Source: Gammaproteobacteria bacterium (lineage in GTDB: Bacteria > Pseudomonadota > Gammaproteobacteria > SURF-13). From it: a stretch of 64,000 bases of DNA. The notes beneath the pieces were generated by a model. The model ran no database searches, was not told the DNA's origin, and was given only the letters and a program-made list of their open reading frames with translations. The DNA lies in contig JAUXUQ010000002.1 of the NCBI GenBank assembly GCA_030680605.1, positions 124,001 to 188,000 on the forward strand, read 5' to 3'. A program made the translations under genes and the position numbers. Positions 56,577-64,000 of this stretch are shown here, in pieces (the first letter of the stretch is position 1; each line of letters begins with the position of its first letter).

Positions 56577-56774
56577 TAGAGCGGTTATCCTGCAAGTCAG
56601 GTGGCCTGCAATCGGCATCATTCGCTGAATCAGGAACTGTGCCGCTGCTTGCTGCCCAGCCTCGACGGCCTGCACCCTGATGCGAGGGCAGCCTGATCTG
56701 TTTCAAATCTTCATTTTCTGGGTAATCTCACGATCAGAACTGCCGACCACGCAGAATTGCAGTTGTGTACGCTA

Positions 56775-56790
56775 TGTGTGGCAGCGTACA
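56775..56790 (+). promoter_or_regulatory. 16-bp palindrome, copy C, toward the collagen-like lipoprotein
   Basis: TGTGTGGCAGCGTACA, followed by GAG, faces the gene at 56952, 162 bp away. It is the weakest copy, with two changes from TGTRCGC in the first half-site. Confidence 0.45.
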
Positions 56791-56951
56791 GAGTCGGCCA
56801 GTATTCGGCGTATCCTGAGCTAAGCTCTGAGAAAGCCATCCGTGACGTTTCTCAGCATGCACTAATCATAGTTGCCAATGATTGATTAGGCTTGCCAGAC
56901 TGCTCACGGTAGCGTGCGCAGTTTTTCTATACACATTAAGGAGATATCACC

Positions 56952-57200
56952 ATGAAATATTCAATATTATTTGCAGCATGTATAGCGGTACTTGGATTGA
57001 GCGCATGTGAAAGGGCGGATGTGGTCGTGGTCCCGGGAGCGGCAGTTGAGGGCCCCGCAGGACCGCAAGGCGCAACGGGCATGCAAGGCAATGAAGGGAG
57101 CAAAGGAGACACTGGCTCACAAGGTGATGAAGGCCTGCAGGGGGAAACCGGAAACACTGGCGGTGACACCTACCTGATTGTTCCGGCTCCGGCCGAGTAG
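56952..57200 (+). CDS. Collagen-like lipoprotein
   Basis: The 82-residue protein has a lipoprotein signal (MKYSILFAACIAVLGLSAC) and about twelve Gly-X-Y triplets (GPAGPQGATGMQGNEG.., ending GETGNTGG). The triplets are Gln-, Glu- and Asp-rich and low in Pro, as in bacterial collagen-like proteins; a short TYLIVPAPAE end follows. A trimeric rod anchored in the outer membrane is a fair guess. AAGGAG is 7 nt before the ATG. Confidence 0.88.
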   Translation: MKYSILFAACIAVLGLSACERADVVVVPGAAVEGPAGPQGATGMQGNEGSKGDTGSQGDEGLQGETGNTGGDTYLIVPAPAE

Positions 57201-57364
57201 CAGTAGTGCGTGGGGCGGCGACGATAGTCTCGCTATCCGCGAGACGCATCCCTCCGGGAATCGTCTGCTTGCCGCCGAGCCCGGAATGACTGTTAACATT
57301 TCTTTGCGGGCCCAGGCAAGTCAGAGTTAGTTTTCGCCGATTATGGAGATGCCCTTATATTACT

Positions 57365-57647
57365 GAACATCTACAGCTGGAATTCGCTGTTACGGCGGAA
57401 TTCTGGGGCATTCACGATTATCCTGTGTTTTCCCGTGCCCTCTGGTTAATCGGGGAGATTAAGCTCGCGCTGGCGTTTTTTCCAGTCGGAGCCTTTCTTC
57501 TCGACCTCGTCTGTTGATATCCCATACGTTTCCTGGATATTGCGACGAGCCGATCTTGATTTCCTCCATGATGTCGAACTGGTCGTCGGTAAGCATGCCC
57601 CATAGCTGCTTAACGTTGCCCTTGATTTCTTGCCCCAGTTCAACTCA
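57365..57647. repeat. Decayed duplicate of 55408-55708
   Basis: The stretch starting GAACATC at 57365 aligns with that at 55408 through GCTGGAATTCGCTGTTACGG, continues past the csbD stop region and through the gene body to near its start. Substitutions and several small indels separate the two. The copy includes about 80 bp of non-coding flank, so DNA was duplicated rather than only the gene. Confidence 0.82.
57446..57645 (-). pseudogene. CsbD pseudogene, third copy
   Basis: The end of the frame, YGISTDEVEKKGSDWKKRQR, matches CsbD2, but the front half reads in another frame. There, NVKQLWGMLTDDQFD can be recovered before an indel-rich middle. The usual ATG is displaced. It is a remnant of the duplication of the 55490-55708 gene. 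Confidence 0.8.
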
Positions 57648-57834
57648 TTGCAGCTGATTGAGAATTGTTGGCAGCGGAACTCAACTGCTCCTGGTCAGTA
57701 CCGGCTTGTACTGGGTAGCGAGTGGGTTGTCTCGATGATTGGAAGCAGTTGGAAATGGCGGAGATAAGCAGGCGCAGCACGCGCGTTTACGCGGCTGTTT
57801 GGTGCGCGCGCACCTGCGCAGTTTGCTTCCAGCC

Positions 57835-58060
57835 TCAGCCCCGCCGCCGTGCGGCTTCATAGAGGGGCATAACGGTCGGCAACAGTGACTCGATCTCCCG
57901 GACACGGGTTGAGCCTGCCGGGTGGTTGCTCAGAAATATGGGAGGGCCCCCGCCGCTGTTTGCATTGATCATTTTCCGCCACAAGGTAATTCCGGCCCGC
58001 AGGTCGTAGCCGGCACGTGCCGTAAGCTCCAGACCAATGCGATCTGCTTCGCTTTCATCG
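57835..58060 (-). pseudogene. M48-family peptidase, C-terminal fragment
   Basis: About 75 residues match the end of M48 (Oma1/BepA-like) peptidases: [20 protein letters not shown], where ExxxD carries the third zinc ligand, LWRKM, and [20 protein letters not shown]. The HExxH half is absent. The fragment ends where IS110 sequence begins on the other strand, so insertion and later deletion probably removed the rest. Confidence 0.75.
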
Positions 58061-58680
58061 GCGCGATCATCGCCACCGCGTTGCTGGCTAGCGTCGGCGA
58101 TCCACAGCAGTTCAAGAATGGCCGGCAGTTCGCTGCCTGGCTCGGGTTGACACCCCGGCAATACACAACCGGCGGTAAAATCCGGTTGGGCCGGATCACC
58201 AAAAGGGTGATGCCTATCTGCGCACGCTCTTGATCCACGGCACCCGTGCCGTGTTGGCCAACCTGAAAGACAAGTCAGATCGAATCAGCATGTGATTGCG
58301 TGCACTAATCGAACAGCGCAGTTACAAACGAGCGACGGTCGCGCTGGCGGCCAAGAACGCCCGCACCCTCTGTGGGCGCTGATGGTTCGCGGTGAATCGT
58401 ATCAACTGAAAGAGGTCTAGTTACAGCGTTGATGTAAGCAAAGCGGTAGCCAACCGAGTCACTGCAACGGCAATCGATGACTAGAGAAGGGCAAGACCCG
58501 GGTGGAAGAGCCTGTTTAGCTTAAGGGTCCACAAAGACCGTCTAACGAATCAGGCATTCACCTCGCGCAGCATCATCATGGCCAGGGCGCATGCTCACTA
58601 ACAGGCCGAATGTAGAGCCGCAGTCTGACGCCTGAACTGGATTTGATCGCAGTTGCTTGACACAGGGGGAGTCCATGTAG
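58058..58680 (+). mobile_element. IS110-family remnant
   Basis: The first part encodes the C-terminal Transposase_20 domain: [16 protein letters not shown], then [11 protein letters not shown] and [11 protein letters not shown]. It continues in shifted frames as [36 protein letters not shown] and WALMVRGESYQLKEV, with at least two frameshifts or stops. Non-coding sequence up to a TTGACACAGGGGGAGTCCAT string resembles IS110 ends. The N-terminal DEDD domain is missing, so the element is inactive. Confidence 0.78.
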
Positions 58681-58922
58681 AAAAGCTGAATGATAGTGCT
58701 GTGAAAATTCGGAAAGCAGGCATGGCGTTAGATTTCTGTGGCACCTTTGCCTTGTCCTGCAAGCGGTTCTGAAGACAAATTCCCGTTATGGGGAGGCAGA
58801 GCCCCTCCGGCTACCTTAATACGGCAAAGGTGGAAGTGGCTGCTACAGGCCGTATGATGATGGACCTCACGGCATCGCCGCATGGGGCATGACCGAATTG
58901 TCATGCCCCACCTTGGCCTTAC
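58681..58922. other. Non-coding stretch before the second BON gene
   Basis: No gene is seen. A hairpin GGGGCATGAC (58884-58893) / GTCATGCCCC (58900-58909) lies just past the BON stop and is likely its terminator, though no T-run follows. The rest looks like decayed sequence. Confidence 0.5.
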
Positions 58923-59234
58923 TTACTTGCGTCGGAGGTCATTTTTGACAGATACCACACCCTTGACCTGGCGCGCAACCTCGGCCGCCTTGCTAATGTC
59001 GGCACTGTCATGGACGAAGCCACTTAACTGAACTACACCCTTGAAGGTTTCAACGTTGATCTCGGCCGACTTCAGTGAAGGTTCATTGAAAACTGCTGCC
59101 TTCACTTTGGTGGTAATGACGGTATCGTCAATATACTCTGCAGTGCCCTCATGTTTCGCAGTGGAAACACAACCCACGGCAGTGGCCAGCATAAGGGCAA
59201 GGATAAAAGCAGACATGTATTTAAGTTGTTTCAT
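58923..59234 (-). CDS. BON-domain lipoprotein, second paralogue
   Basis: The 103-residue protein has a lipoprotein signal (MKQLKYMSAFILALMLATAVGC) and one BON domain (DTVITTKVKAAVFNEPSLKS, GVVQLSGFVHDSADISK, KGVVSVKNDL). It is close to the 47837-48181 gene but lacks the insertion after KHEG. A palindrome copy facing it lies 144 bp upstream and could serve the divergent crp-like gene too. Confidence 0.9.
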   Translation of the reverse strand: MKQLKYMSAFILALMLATAVGCVSTAKHEGTAEYIDDTVITTKVKAAVFNEPSLKSAEINVETFKGVVQLSGFVHDSADISKAAEVARQVKGVVSVKNDLRRK

Positions 59235-59377
59235 AGTGAAGTTCTCCCTGTAAAGTAAATATGACTCTAAAAACTCGCGCCATCCCTCCCCGCCGTTGGA
59301 CGATCGTGCAGCCTGGGGTGAATCGCTTGCACCTCTGACCGTAGCGGTGATTGTCCCCCCTCCACTTCAGGGTGCTC

Positions 59378-59393
59378 TGTGCGCTGGCGCACA
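59378..59393. promoter_or_regulatory. 16-bp palindrome, copy D, between BON lipoprotein and crp-like genes
   Basis: TGTGCGCTGGCGCACA is a perfect 7-bp inverted repeat around TG; on the minus strand it reads TGTGCGCCAGCGCACA followed by GAG. It lies 144 bp from the BON start and 98 bp from the crp-like start, in their shared divergent spacer. Confidence 0.65.
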
Positions 59394-59490
59394 CATATGG
59401 CAAAATTCATAGACTTTAAGGGTATTGCATGTATGCCCTTGGTTTGGCTATATTGGCAACAGCACCCTACTGAAGCTCGGAAGATCGCCC

Positions 59491-60222
59491 ATGTCGACCA
59501 TCTCGCAGAGCCCCAACCAAAATCATATTATCGCCGCGCTGCCCACGGCCGAATTCGAGCGACTGGCCCCCCATCTGGAACTGGTCGCGATGCCGCTCGG
59601 CGAGGTCCTCTACGAATCCGGAGGCAAGTTGTCGCACGTCTATTTTCCCGCGACCGCCATCGTGTCTCTGCAGTACATCATGGAGAGTGGGGCATCAGCC
59701 GAAATCGCAGGGGTAGGTAATGAGGGCATACTCGGCATTTCGCTTTTCATGGGGGGCGAAACCACGCCCAGCCGGGCTGTTGTGCAGACTGCGGGCTACG
59801 GCTACCGGCTGAAGGCGCAGTTGATGATGCAGGAATTCAATCGCGCCGGGCTGATGCTGGGCTTGTTGTTGCGGTACACCCAGGCGCTGATTACACAGAT
59901 GGCACAGACTGCAGTGTGCAACCGGCACCATTCGGTGGAGCAGCAACTGTGCCGCTGGCTGTTGTTAACCCTCGATCGATTGCCCTCGAATGAGCTGACC
60001 ATCACGCAGGAATTGATTGCCGGCATGCTCGGCGTGCGCCGTGAAGGCGTCACGGAGGCTGTTGGTAAATTACAGCACGCTGGTTTTATTGGTCATCGCC
60101 GCGGCCATATCACAATACTTGACCGCTCGGGACTTGAAACCCACGTTTGCGAGTGCTACAGCGTGGTCAAGAGAGAATTCCATCGCTTGCTCTGCGATGT
60201 ACAAAACCGCCAGGACATTTAA
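59491..60222 (+). CDS. Crp/Fnr-family transcriptional regulator
   Basis: The 243-residue protein has a cyclic-nucleotide-binding-type beta barrel (GEVLYESGGKLSHVYFPA, about 35-130), a long helix, and a Crp-type winged helix (ELTITQELIAGMLGVRREGV, about 170-220). The recognition helix keeps Arg-Glu where Crp has R180-E181. The Cys set of Fnr is absent, so it is not an obvious iron-sulfur sensor; the ligand is unknown. The ATG at 59491 is chosen. Two palindrome copies lie on either side. Confidence 0.88.
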   Translation: MSTISQSPNQNHIIAALPTAEFERLAPHLELVAMPLGEVLYESGGKLSHVYFPATAIVSLQYIMESGASAEIAGVGNEGILGISLFMGGETTPSRAVVQTAGYGYRLKAQLMMQEFNRAGLMLGLLLRYTQALITQMAQTAVCNRHHSVEQQLCRWLLLTLDRLPSNELTITQELIAGMLGVRREGVTEAVGKLQHAGFIGHRRGHITILDRSGLETHVCECYSVVKREFHRLLCDVQNRQDI

Positions 60223-60237
60223 AACACCTTTGCTGAA

Positions 60238-60253
60238 TGTGCGCCAGCGCACA
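60238..60253 (+). promoter_or_regulatory. 16-bp palindrome, copy E, after the crp-like gene
   Basis: TGTGCGCCAGCGCACA, followed by GAG, is the perfect form. It starts 16 nt after the crp-like stop and faces the hybrid kinase gene, whose ATG is 263 bp away. Confidence 0.62.
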
Positions 60254-60516
60254 GAGGGCGGCTTCAGCAGCAGGGGACTATAGCCATAAGGCGTATCCGT
60301 ACCAATCACCACTATCTTGCAGTGGTAGCACGGGCTGGATGCTTCCTGCAGGATCTGCAACCCCTTAATGATAATATACGTATGTGCCTGTCAAAATTGG
60401 AGTATAAGTTAAGCTGCATCAGCAGCTAGTTCTTCTGTGCTTTTCCCGCGACCCCGACCCCGGCCGCGTGATCCGCCTCCAGATCAGTTCACGCTTTTCA
60501 CGGAGGAGGGTCGACC

Positions 60517-62220
60517 ATGTTCGGAAAAAACCGCGATTCAACCCTGCCAGACAGCGACGCCGGTACAGTGGAGGTTCAACGTCAGCAGGCGCTGCTCAAA
60601 ACGGGGGCGTTACAGAACGCGATTCTCAACAGCGCCAACTTCTCGATTATTGCCACCGACGAGAAAGGCATCATTCAATTATTCAATATCGGCGCCGAGC
60701 GCATGCTGGGCTATATGGCCGCCGAAGTCGTGAACAAGATCAACCCCAGCGACATTCATGATCCGCACGAGGTCAAGGCGCGCGCTCAAGCCTTGAGCCA
60801 CGAGCTTGCCACCACGATTACGCCGGGCTTCGAGGCATTGGCCTTCAAGGCTTCGCGCGGGATCGAAGACAGCTATGATTTGACCTATATCTGCAAGGAT
60901 GGCAGCCGCTTTCCGGCGATCGTGTCGATCACGGCGCTACGCGATGATTATAATGAAATTATCGGCTACCTGTTGATTGGCGCCGATAATTCCGTGCGCA
61001 AGCAGGTGGAAGCAGAGCTGAAAAACGCCATGGCCGTAGCGGAAAAAGCCAACCTCGCGAAATCGGATTTCCTTTCCAGCATGAGTCATGAGCTGCGTTC
61101 CCCGCTCAATGCGATTCTCGGTTTCGCCCAATTGATGGAGTCCGGCTCGCCGCCGCCAACGCCCACCCAAAAGGCCAGCATCGACCAGATTCTCAAGGCG
61201 GGATGGTATCTGCTGGAGCTGATTAACGAGATCCTCGATCTCGCGCTGATCGAGTCCGGCAAACTGTCACTGTCGCTGGAACCCATGTCGCTGGCCGACG
61301 TCATGCTCGAATGTCAGGCCATGATCGAACCGCAGGCGAAAAAAAGCGGCATCCGCATGAGTTTCCCCAAGCTCGAAATCGCTTATTTTGTTAAGGCCGA
61401 CCGAACCCGGGTGAAGCAGGTGCTTATCAATCTGATCTCCAACGCGATCAAATACAACCGCGCGGGCGGGGCGGTCGAAGTGACGTGCAGCGCGAGCAGC
61501 TCGGAACGCATACGCATCAGTGTGCAGGATACCGGCGAAGGATTGTCACCCGAAAAACGCGCACAACTGTTCCAGCCGTTCAATCGTCTCGGACAAGAGG
61601 CCAGCGCCGAGGAGGGCACCGGCATCGGCCTGGTGGTGAGCAAGCGGCTGGTCGAGTTGATGGGGGGCGAAATCGGCGCGGAAAGCACCGTCGGGGTAGG
61701 CAGTGTATTCTGGATCGAACTGAACCTGGCGGCTGAACCACAACATGCCGCCGGCGCAGCCGAACCGCTTGCACCGATTCAAGCGCATGTTCGCCATGGC
61801 GCGCCGCTGCGTACCCTGCTGTATGTAGAAGACAACCAGGCCAACCTGACTCTGGTAGAGCAACTCATCGCGCGCCGTCCAGATATACGTTTGCTGGCTG
61901 CGGGGGATGGCACGCGTGGCATTGCGCTGGCGCGCACCTATCAGCCGGAGGCGATTCTGATGGACATCAATCTGCCCGGCATCAGCGGTATCCAGGCGCT
62001 GAAAATCCTGCGCGCAGACCCGGCCACGGCGCACATCCCCATCGTGGCCCTCAGTGCCAATGCCATGCCGCGCGATATCAAGAAAGGCCTGGAGGCAGGA
62101 TTCTTCCGCTATCTCACCAAGCCTATCAAGGTCGACGAGTTCATGGAGGCACTGGACGTGGCGCTGGAATTTGCGGAAACGGGATTGGTCAACGCACATG
62201 AAACCGGAAAAATACGATGA
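60517..62220 (+). CDS. PAS-containing hybrid histidine kinase
   Basis: The 567-residue cytoplasmic protein has a PAS domain (about 30-160, with NSANFSIIATDEKGIIQLFN), HisKA (KSDFLSSMSHELRSPLNAIL, phospho-His about 190), an HATPase (NLISNAIKYN, DTGEGL, GTGIGLVVSKRLV) and a C-terminal receiver (LYVEDNQANL; Asp in ILMDINLPG). No membrane span is seen. GGAGGAGGG precedes the ATG. It overlaps the next gene by 4 nt and probably signals through it. Confidence 0.93.
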   Translation: MFGKNRDSTLPDSDAGTVEVQRQQALLKTGALQNAILNSANFSIIATDEKGIIQLFNIGAERMLGYMAAEVVNKINPSDIHDPHEVKARAQALSHELATTITPGFEALAFKASRGIEDSYDLTYICKDGSRFPAIVSITALRDDYNEIIGYLLIGADNSVRKQVEAELKNAMAVAEKANLAKSDFLSSMSHELRSPLNAILGFAQLMESGSPPPTPTQKASIDQILKAGWYLLELINEILDLALIESGKLSLSLEPMSLADVMLECQAMIEPQAKKSGIRMSFPKLEIAYFVKADRTRVKQVLINLISNAIKYNRAGGAVEVTCSASSSERIRISVQDTGEGLSPEKRAQLFQPFNRLGQEASAEEGTGIGLVVSKRLVELMGGEIGAESTVGVGSVFWIELNLAAEPQHAAGAAEPLAPIQAHVRHGAPLRTLLYVEDNQANLTLVEQLIARRPDIRLLAAGDGTRGIALARTYQPEAILMDINLPGISGIQALKILRADPATAHIPIVALSANAMPRDIKKGLEAGFFRYLTKPIKVDEFMEALDVALEFAETGLVNAHETGKIR

Positions 62221-63077
62221 TTAGCGAACAGGAAATTCTTAACGCCAGCATTCTGATTGTGGACGATCAGGAAGCTAATATCAGATTGCTTGAGCAAATG
62301 CTGTCTGGCGCCGGCTATACTTGCGTTGCATCTACAATGAATCCGCGTGAGGTTTGCGGGCTGCATCGCAAAAACCGCTACGACCTGATTTTGCTCGATC
62401 TGCAGATGCCCGGCATGGATGGTTTCCAGGTGCTGGCAGGCCTGAAGGAAATCGAAACGGACGGTTACCTTCCGGTGCTTGTGATCACCGCCCAACCAGG
62501 CCACAAGCTGCAGGCGCTCACCGCCGGTGCGAAGGATTTTGTCAGCAAACCGTTTGATCTGGTTGAAGTACAGACGCGTATCCATAACATGCTGGAAGTG
62601 CGGCTGTTGTACAGGAAACTCGAGAATCATAACAAGGCGCTGGAACAGGCAGTGCTGGAACGCACCGCCGAACTGCGGGAAAGCGAAGCGCGCTTTCGCC
62701 GCCTGACCGAGTTGTCGTCCGACTGGTATTGGGAGCAGGACGAAAACGGGCATTTCACCAAGATTTTCGGCCCGGTGCTTGAAATGCTCGGCATCCGCGT
62801 CGACGACGCACTGGGCAACGCAAGGGAAGATCGAGGCGCACGCTGGAATGAAGATGAGCGAAAAATACTGGAAGCGAACCTGGCCGCCAGACGGCCCTTC
62901 CTGGATTTCGTCTACAGCCGAATCAGCTCCGACGGCTCGCAGCAATATTTGATGGTGAGCGGGGAACCGATGTACGACACGCTTGGCAACTTTACCGGCT
63001 ACCGCGGGATCGGAAAGGACGTTACCGAAAGTATGCACCCCGACACCGATGGTGTTCCTCGAGGCACCGCTGCCTGA
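62217..63077 (+). CDS. Response regulator with C-terminal PAS domain
   Basis: The 286-residue protein has a receiver (ILIVDDQEANIRLLEQML; Asp in LILLDLQMPGMDG), a helical linker (KALEQAVLERTAELRESEAR) and one PAS domain (FRRLTELSSDWYWEQDENGHF) ending in a short tail. In relatives this layout usually continues into GGDEF, kinase or phosphatase parts. Here no output domain follows. It is coupled to the hybrid kinase through ATGA. Confidence 0.88.
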   Translation: MISEQEILNASILIVDDQEANIRLLEQMLSGAGYTCVASTMNPREVCGLHRKNRYDLILLDLQMPGMDGFQVLAGLKEIETDGYLPVLVITAQPGHKLQALTAGAKDFVSKPFDLVEVQTRIHNMLEVRLLYRKLENHNKALEQAVLERTAELRESEARFRRLTELSSDWYWEQDENGHFTKIFGPVLEMLGIRVDDALGNAREDRGARWNEDERKILEANLAARRPFLDFVYSRISSDGSQQYLMVSGEPMYDTLGNFTGYRGIGKDVTESMHPDTDGVPRGTAA

Positions 63078-63268
63078 ACTTTTCTTCATTGGAGTGGAGT
63101 TAGCCCGCGTCGTTGATGAATCAGGTGAAGATTAATTTCACCCGCCCAGCTTCTTTTCAGTTGTCGAACTGCCTCCGCGCATCCGGCGTGCGGTGCTTCA
63201 AGAGACTAACATCACAGTCAACTTTTGAATCCCCCTGCCAGCCGGGGGCCATTACCTCTTTCGCCTTA

Positions 63269-63284
63269 TGTACGCCAGCGCACA
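63269..63284 (+). promoter_or_regulatory. 16-bp palindrome, copy F, toward the small secreted protein
   Basis: TGTACGCCAGCGCACA, followed by GA, faces the gene at 63358, 73 bp away. It is identical to copy A when that is read on its own strand. Confidence 0.6.
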
Positions 63285-63357
63285 GAATACCTTCGGCAGA
63301 AGAGGTACAAATGCGGCAAGTACATACAATACAGTTAACGAACAGAAGGATATCGCA

Positions 63358-63756
63358 ATGATGAATACTAAGAGGCTTACCGTCGCAGCCGCAGGTGTCA
63401 TGCTCGCGGCATTTGCGCTGGGCGCCACTGCCGCACCCGGCAATATGGATAACCACCCAAACAAGGCCGGGCACGAGCAGGGGGCGACTAATCCCCGCAT
63501 GCATGATAATGACGGCAACGAGCACCGGGGCCAGAACGGCAGTTGGGACAATGAAAACAGCAACCGGCAGTCCGACCCCGACTCTACCCGCGGCCTGGAA
63601 CGTGCGGAACAACGCCACGCTGAAAAGGCTGACGAGCATGCGCGGTCTGGAAAGGAACACCACTGGTACGATTTCCTCTTAGGCAGGGATGATGATAACC
63701 GCAAGGACAAGGACACCGCCAAGCAGGGGCCACGCTGGTGGTGGCCGTTCAACTGA
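63358..63756 (+). CDS. Small secreted charged protein
   Basis: The ATG at 63358, with AAGGA 7 nt upstream, gives 132 residues with a signal peptide (MMNTKRLTVAAAGVMLAAFA). The mature part is very hydrophilic, rich in Asn, Asp, His, Glu and Arg (GNEHRGQNGSWDNENSNRQS), and ends GPRWWWPFN. I do not recognise a family. The chain is probably disordered and periplasmic. It lies upstream of an outer-membrane lipoprotein. Confidence 0.7.
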   Translation: MMNTKRLTVAAAGVMLAAFALGATAAPGNMDNHPNKAGHEQGATNPRMHDNDGNEHRGQNGSWDNENSNRQSDPDSTRGLERAEQRHAEKADEHARSGKEHHWYDFLLGRDDDNRKDKDTAKQGPRWWWPFN

Positions 63757-63788
63757 TGTCGCATTTCCCCCACCCCAGGAGAGACACT

Positions 63789-64000
63789 ATGCATCCGAAC
63801 TTCCCGAAGACCGCACTCACTGTTGCGCTACTGGGAGTGCTGTCGCTCGCCGGTTGCGCCACTTACACCGGCCAGACCACCGCACCCGACGACCCTAACC
63901 GGACACGCACCGGTGCGCTGATCGGCGCCGGTCTCGGCGCGGTCGCTGGCCTGTTGAGCGGCGACGATGCCACCGAGCGCCGTCAGCACGCACTCATCGG
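63789..64000 (+). CDS. Outer-membrane lipoprotein, possibly OmpA-family (3' end outside window)
   Basis: The visible 70 residues have a lipoprotein signal ending VLSLAGC (MHPNFPKTALTVALLGVLSL..) and a glycine-zipper segment (GALIGAGLGAVAGLLSGDDATE). This N-terminus is that of YiaD-type lipoproteins with a C-terminal OmpA peptidoglycan-binding domain, but that part is outside the window. AGGAGAG precedes the ATG at 63789. It is 32 nt after the secreted-protein gene. Confidence 0.75.
   Translation, partial: MHPNFPKTALTVALLGVLSLAGCATYTGQTTAPDDPNRTRTGALIGAGLGAVAGLLSGDDATERRQHALI

Larger units (their letters stand above)
56335..56951. other. 617-bp intergenic region between divergent lipoprotein genes
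   Basis: No gene is recognised. It separates the glycine-zipper lipoprotein (minus) from the collagen-like lipoprotein (plus) and holds two palindrome copies, each facing one of those genes. A wider inverted repeat TGTACGCT (56766-56773) / AGCGTACA (56783-56790) overlaps the second copy. The length is large for plain promoters, so a small RNA is possible but I see no terminator to support it. Confidence 0.5.

Noticed and set aside
57801-57814. GGTGCGCGCGCACC palindrome
   Set aside because: It lacks the two-base spacer and TGT/ACA ends of the regulatory motif and may be a simple GC palindrome in decayed DNA.

Overview
The window is about 64 kb of moderately high-GC chromosomal DNA from a gammaproteobacterium. 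The order accD-folC-dedD-cvpA-purF-metZ, the N-degron cluster clpS-clpA/infA-bpt-aat, and the yqjD-yqjE-yqjK trio are typical of that class. A proton-pumping pyrophosphatase next to a pyrophosphate-type phosphofructokinase recalls methanotrophs and chemolithoautotrophic sulfur oxidisers, but no gene here fixes the genus. The window opens inside a peptide deformylase gene and ends inside an outer-membrane lipoprotein gene.

Positions 1-44.9 kb are mostly dense core genome. def(partial)-truA-trpF-trpB-trpA-accD-folC-dedD-cvpA-purF-metZ run on the plus strand with many 1-14 nt overlaps. A tRNA-Thr gene follows; its presumed leader contains two copies of a 123/124-bp repeat, each starting with a copy of the tRNA 5' end. 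Next come birA-coaX with a small membrane protein, a PhoR-like kinase, a four-tRNA operon (Pro-Arg-His-Lys) with a clear sigma-70 promoter, folD, mfd, the N-degron cluster, a FemAB-like acyltransferase, a frameshifted M1 aminopeptidase and a ChaN-PDZ protein, comM and ubiK. A porin-glnK-amtB operon has a sigma-54 promoter and an NtrC-type palindrome. hppA and pfp follow. The adk gene carries a long histone-H1-like tail with its own internal ribosome-binding site and start codon. Then come obgE, proB, a rubredoxin-reductase-like flavoprotein, and the divergent speE/speA polyamine genes.

Positions 44.9-64 kb are different: an accessory, stress-flavoured region of small membrane proteins, lipoproteins (BON domain, glycine zipper, collagen-like), CsbD proteins, catalase, a REC-PAS-GGDEF-EAL protein, a Crp/Fnr-type regulator, a hybrid histidine kinase and a response regulator. 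It holds duplicated genes (two BON, two glycine-zipper, two intact CsbD plus one decayed), a truncated M48 peptidase, an IS110 remnant, a 159-bp palindrome-rich element and long hairpins.

The most interesting signal in this region is a 16-bp palindrome, TGTRCGCCAGCGYACA, found six times in intergenic DNA. Each copy is oriented toward an adjacent gene: csbD, a glycine-zipper lipoprotein, the collagen-like lipoprotein, BON lipoprotein/crp, the hybrid kinase, and a small secreted protein. Its layout (TGTGC-N6-GCACA) matches a Crp-family operator, and two copies bracket the Crp-like gene, so a local envelope-stress regulon is proposed. This is inference from the sequence and has not been tested.
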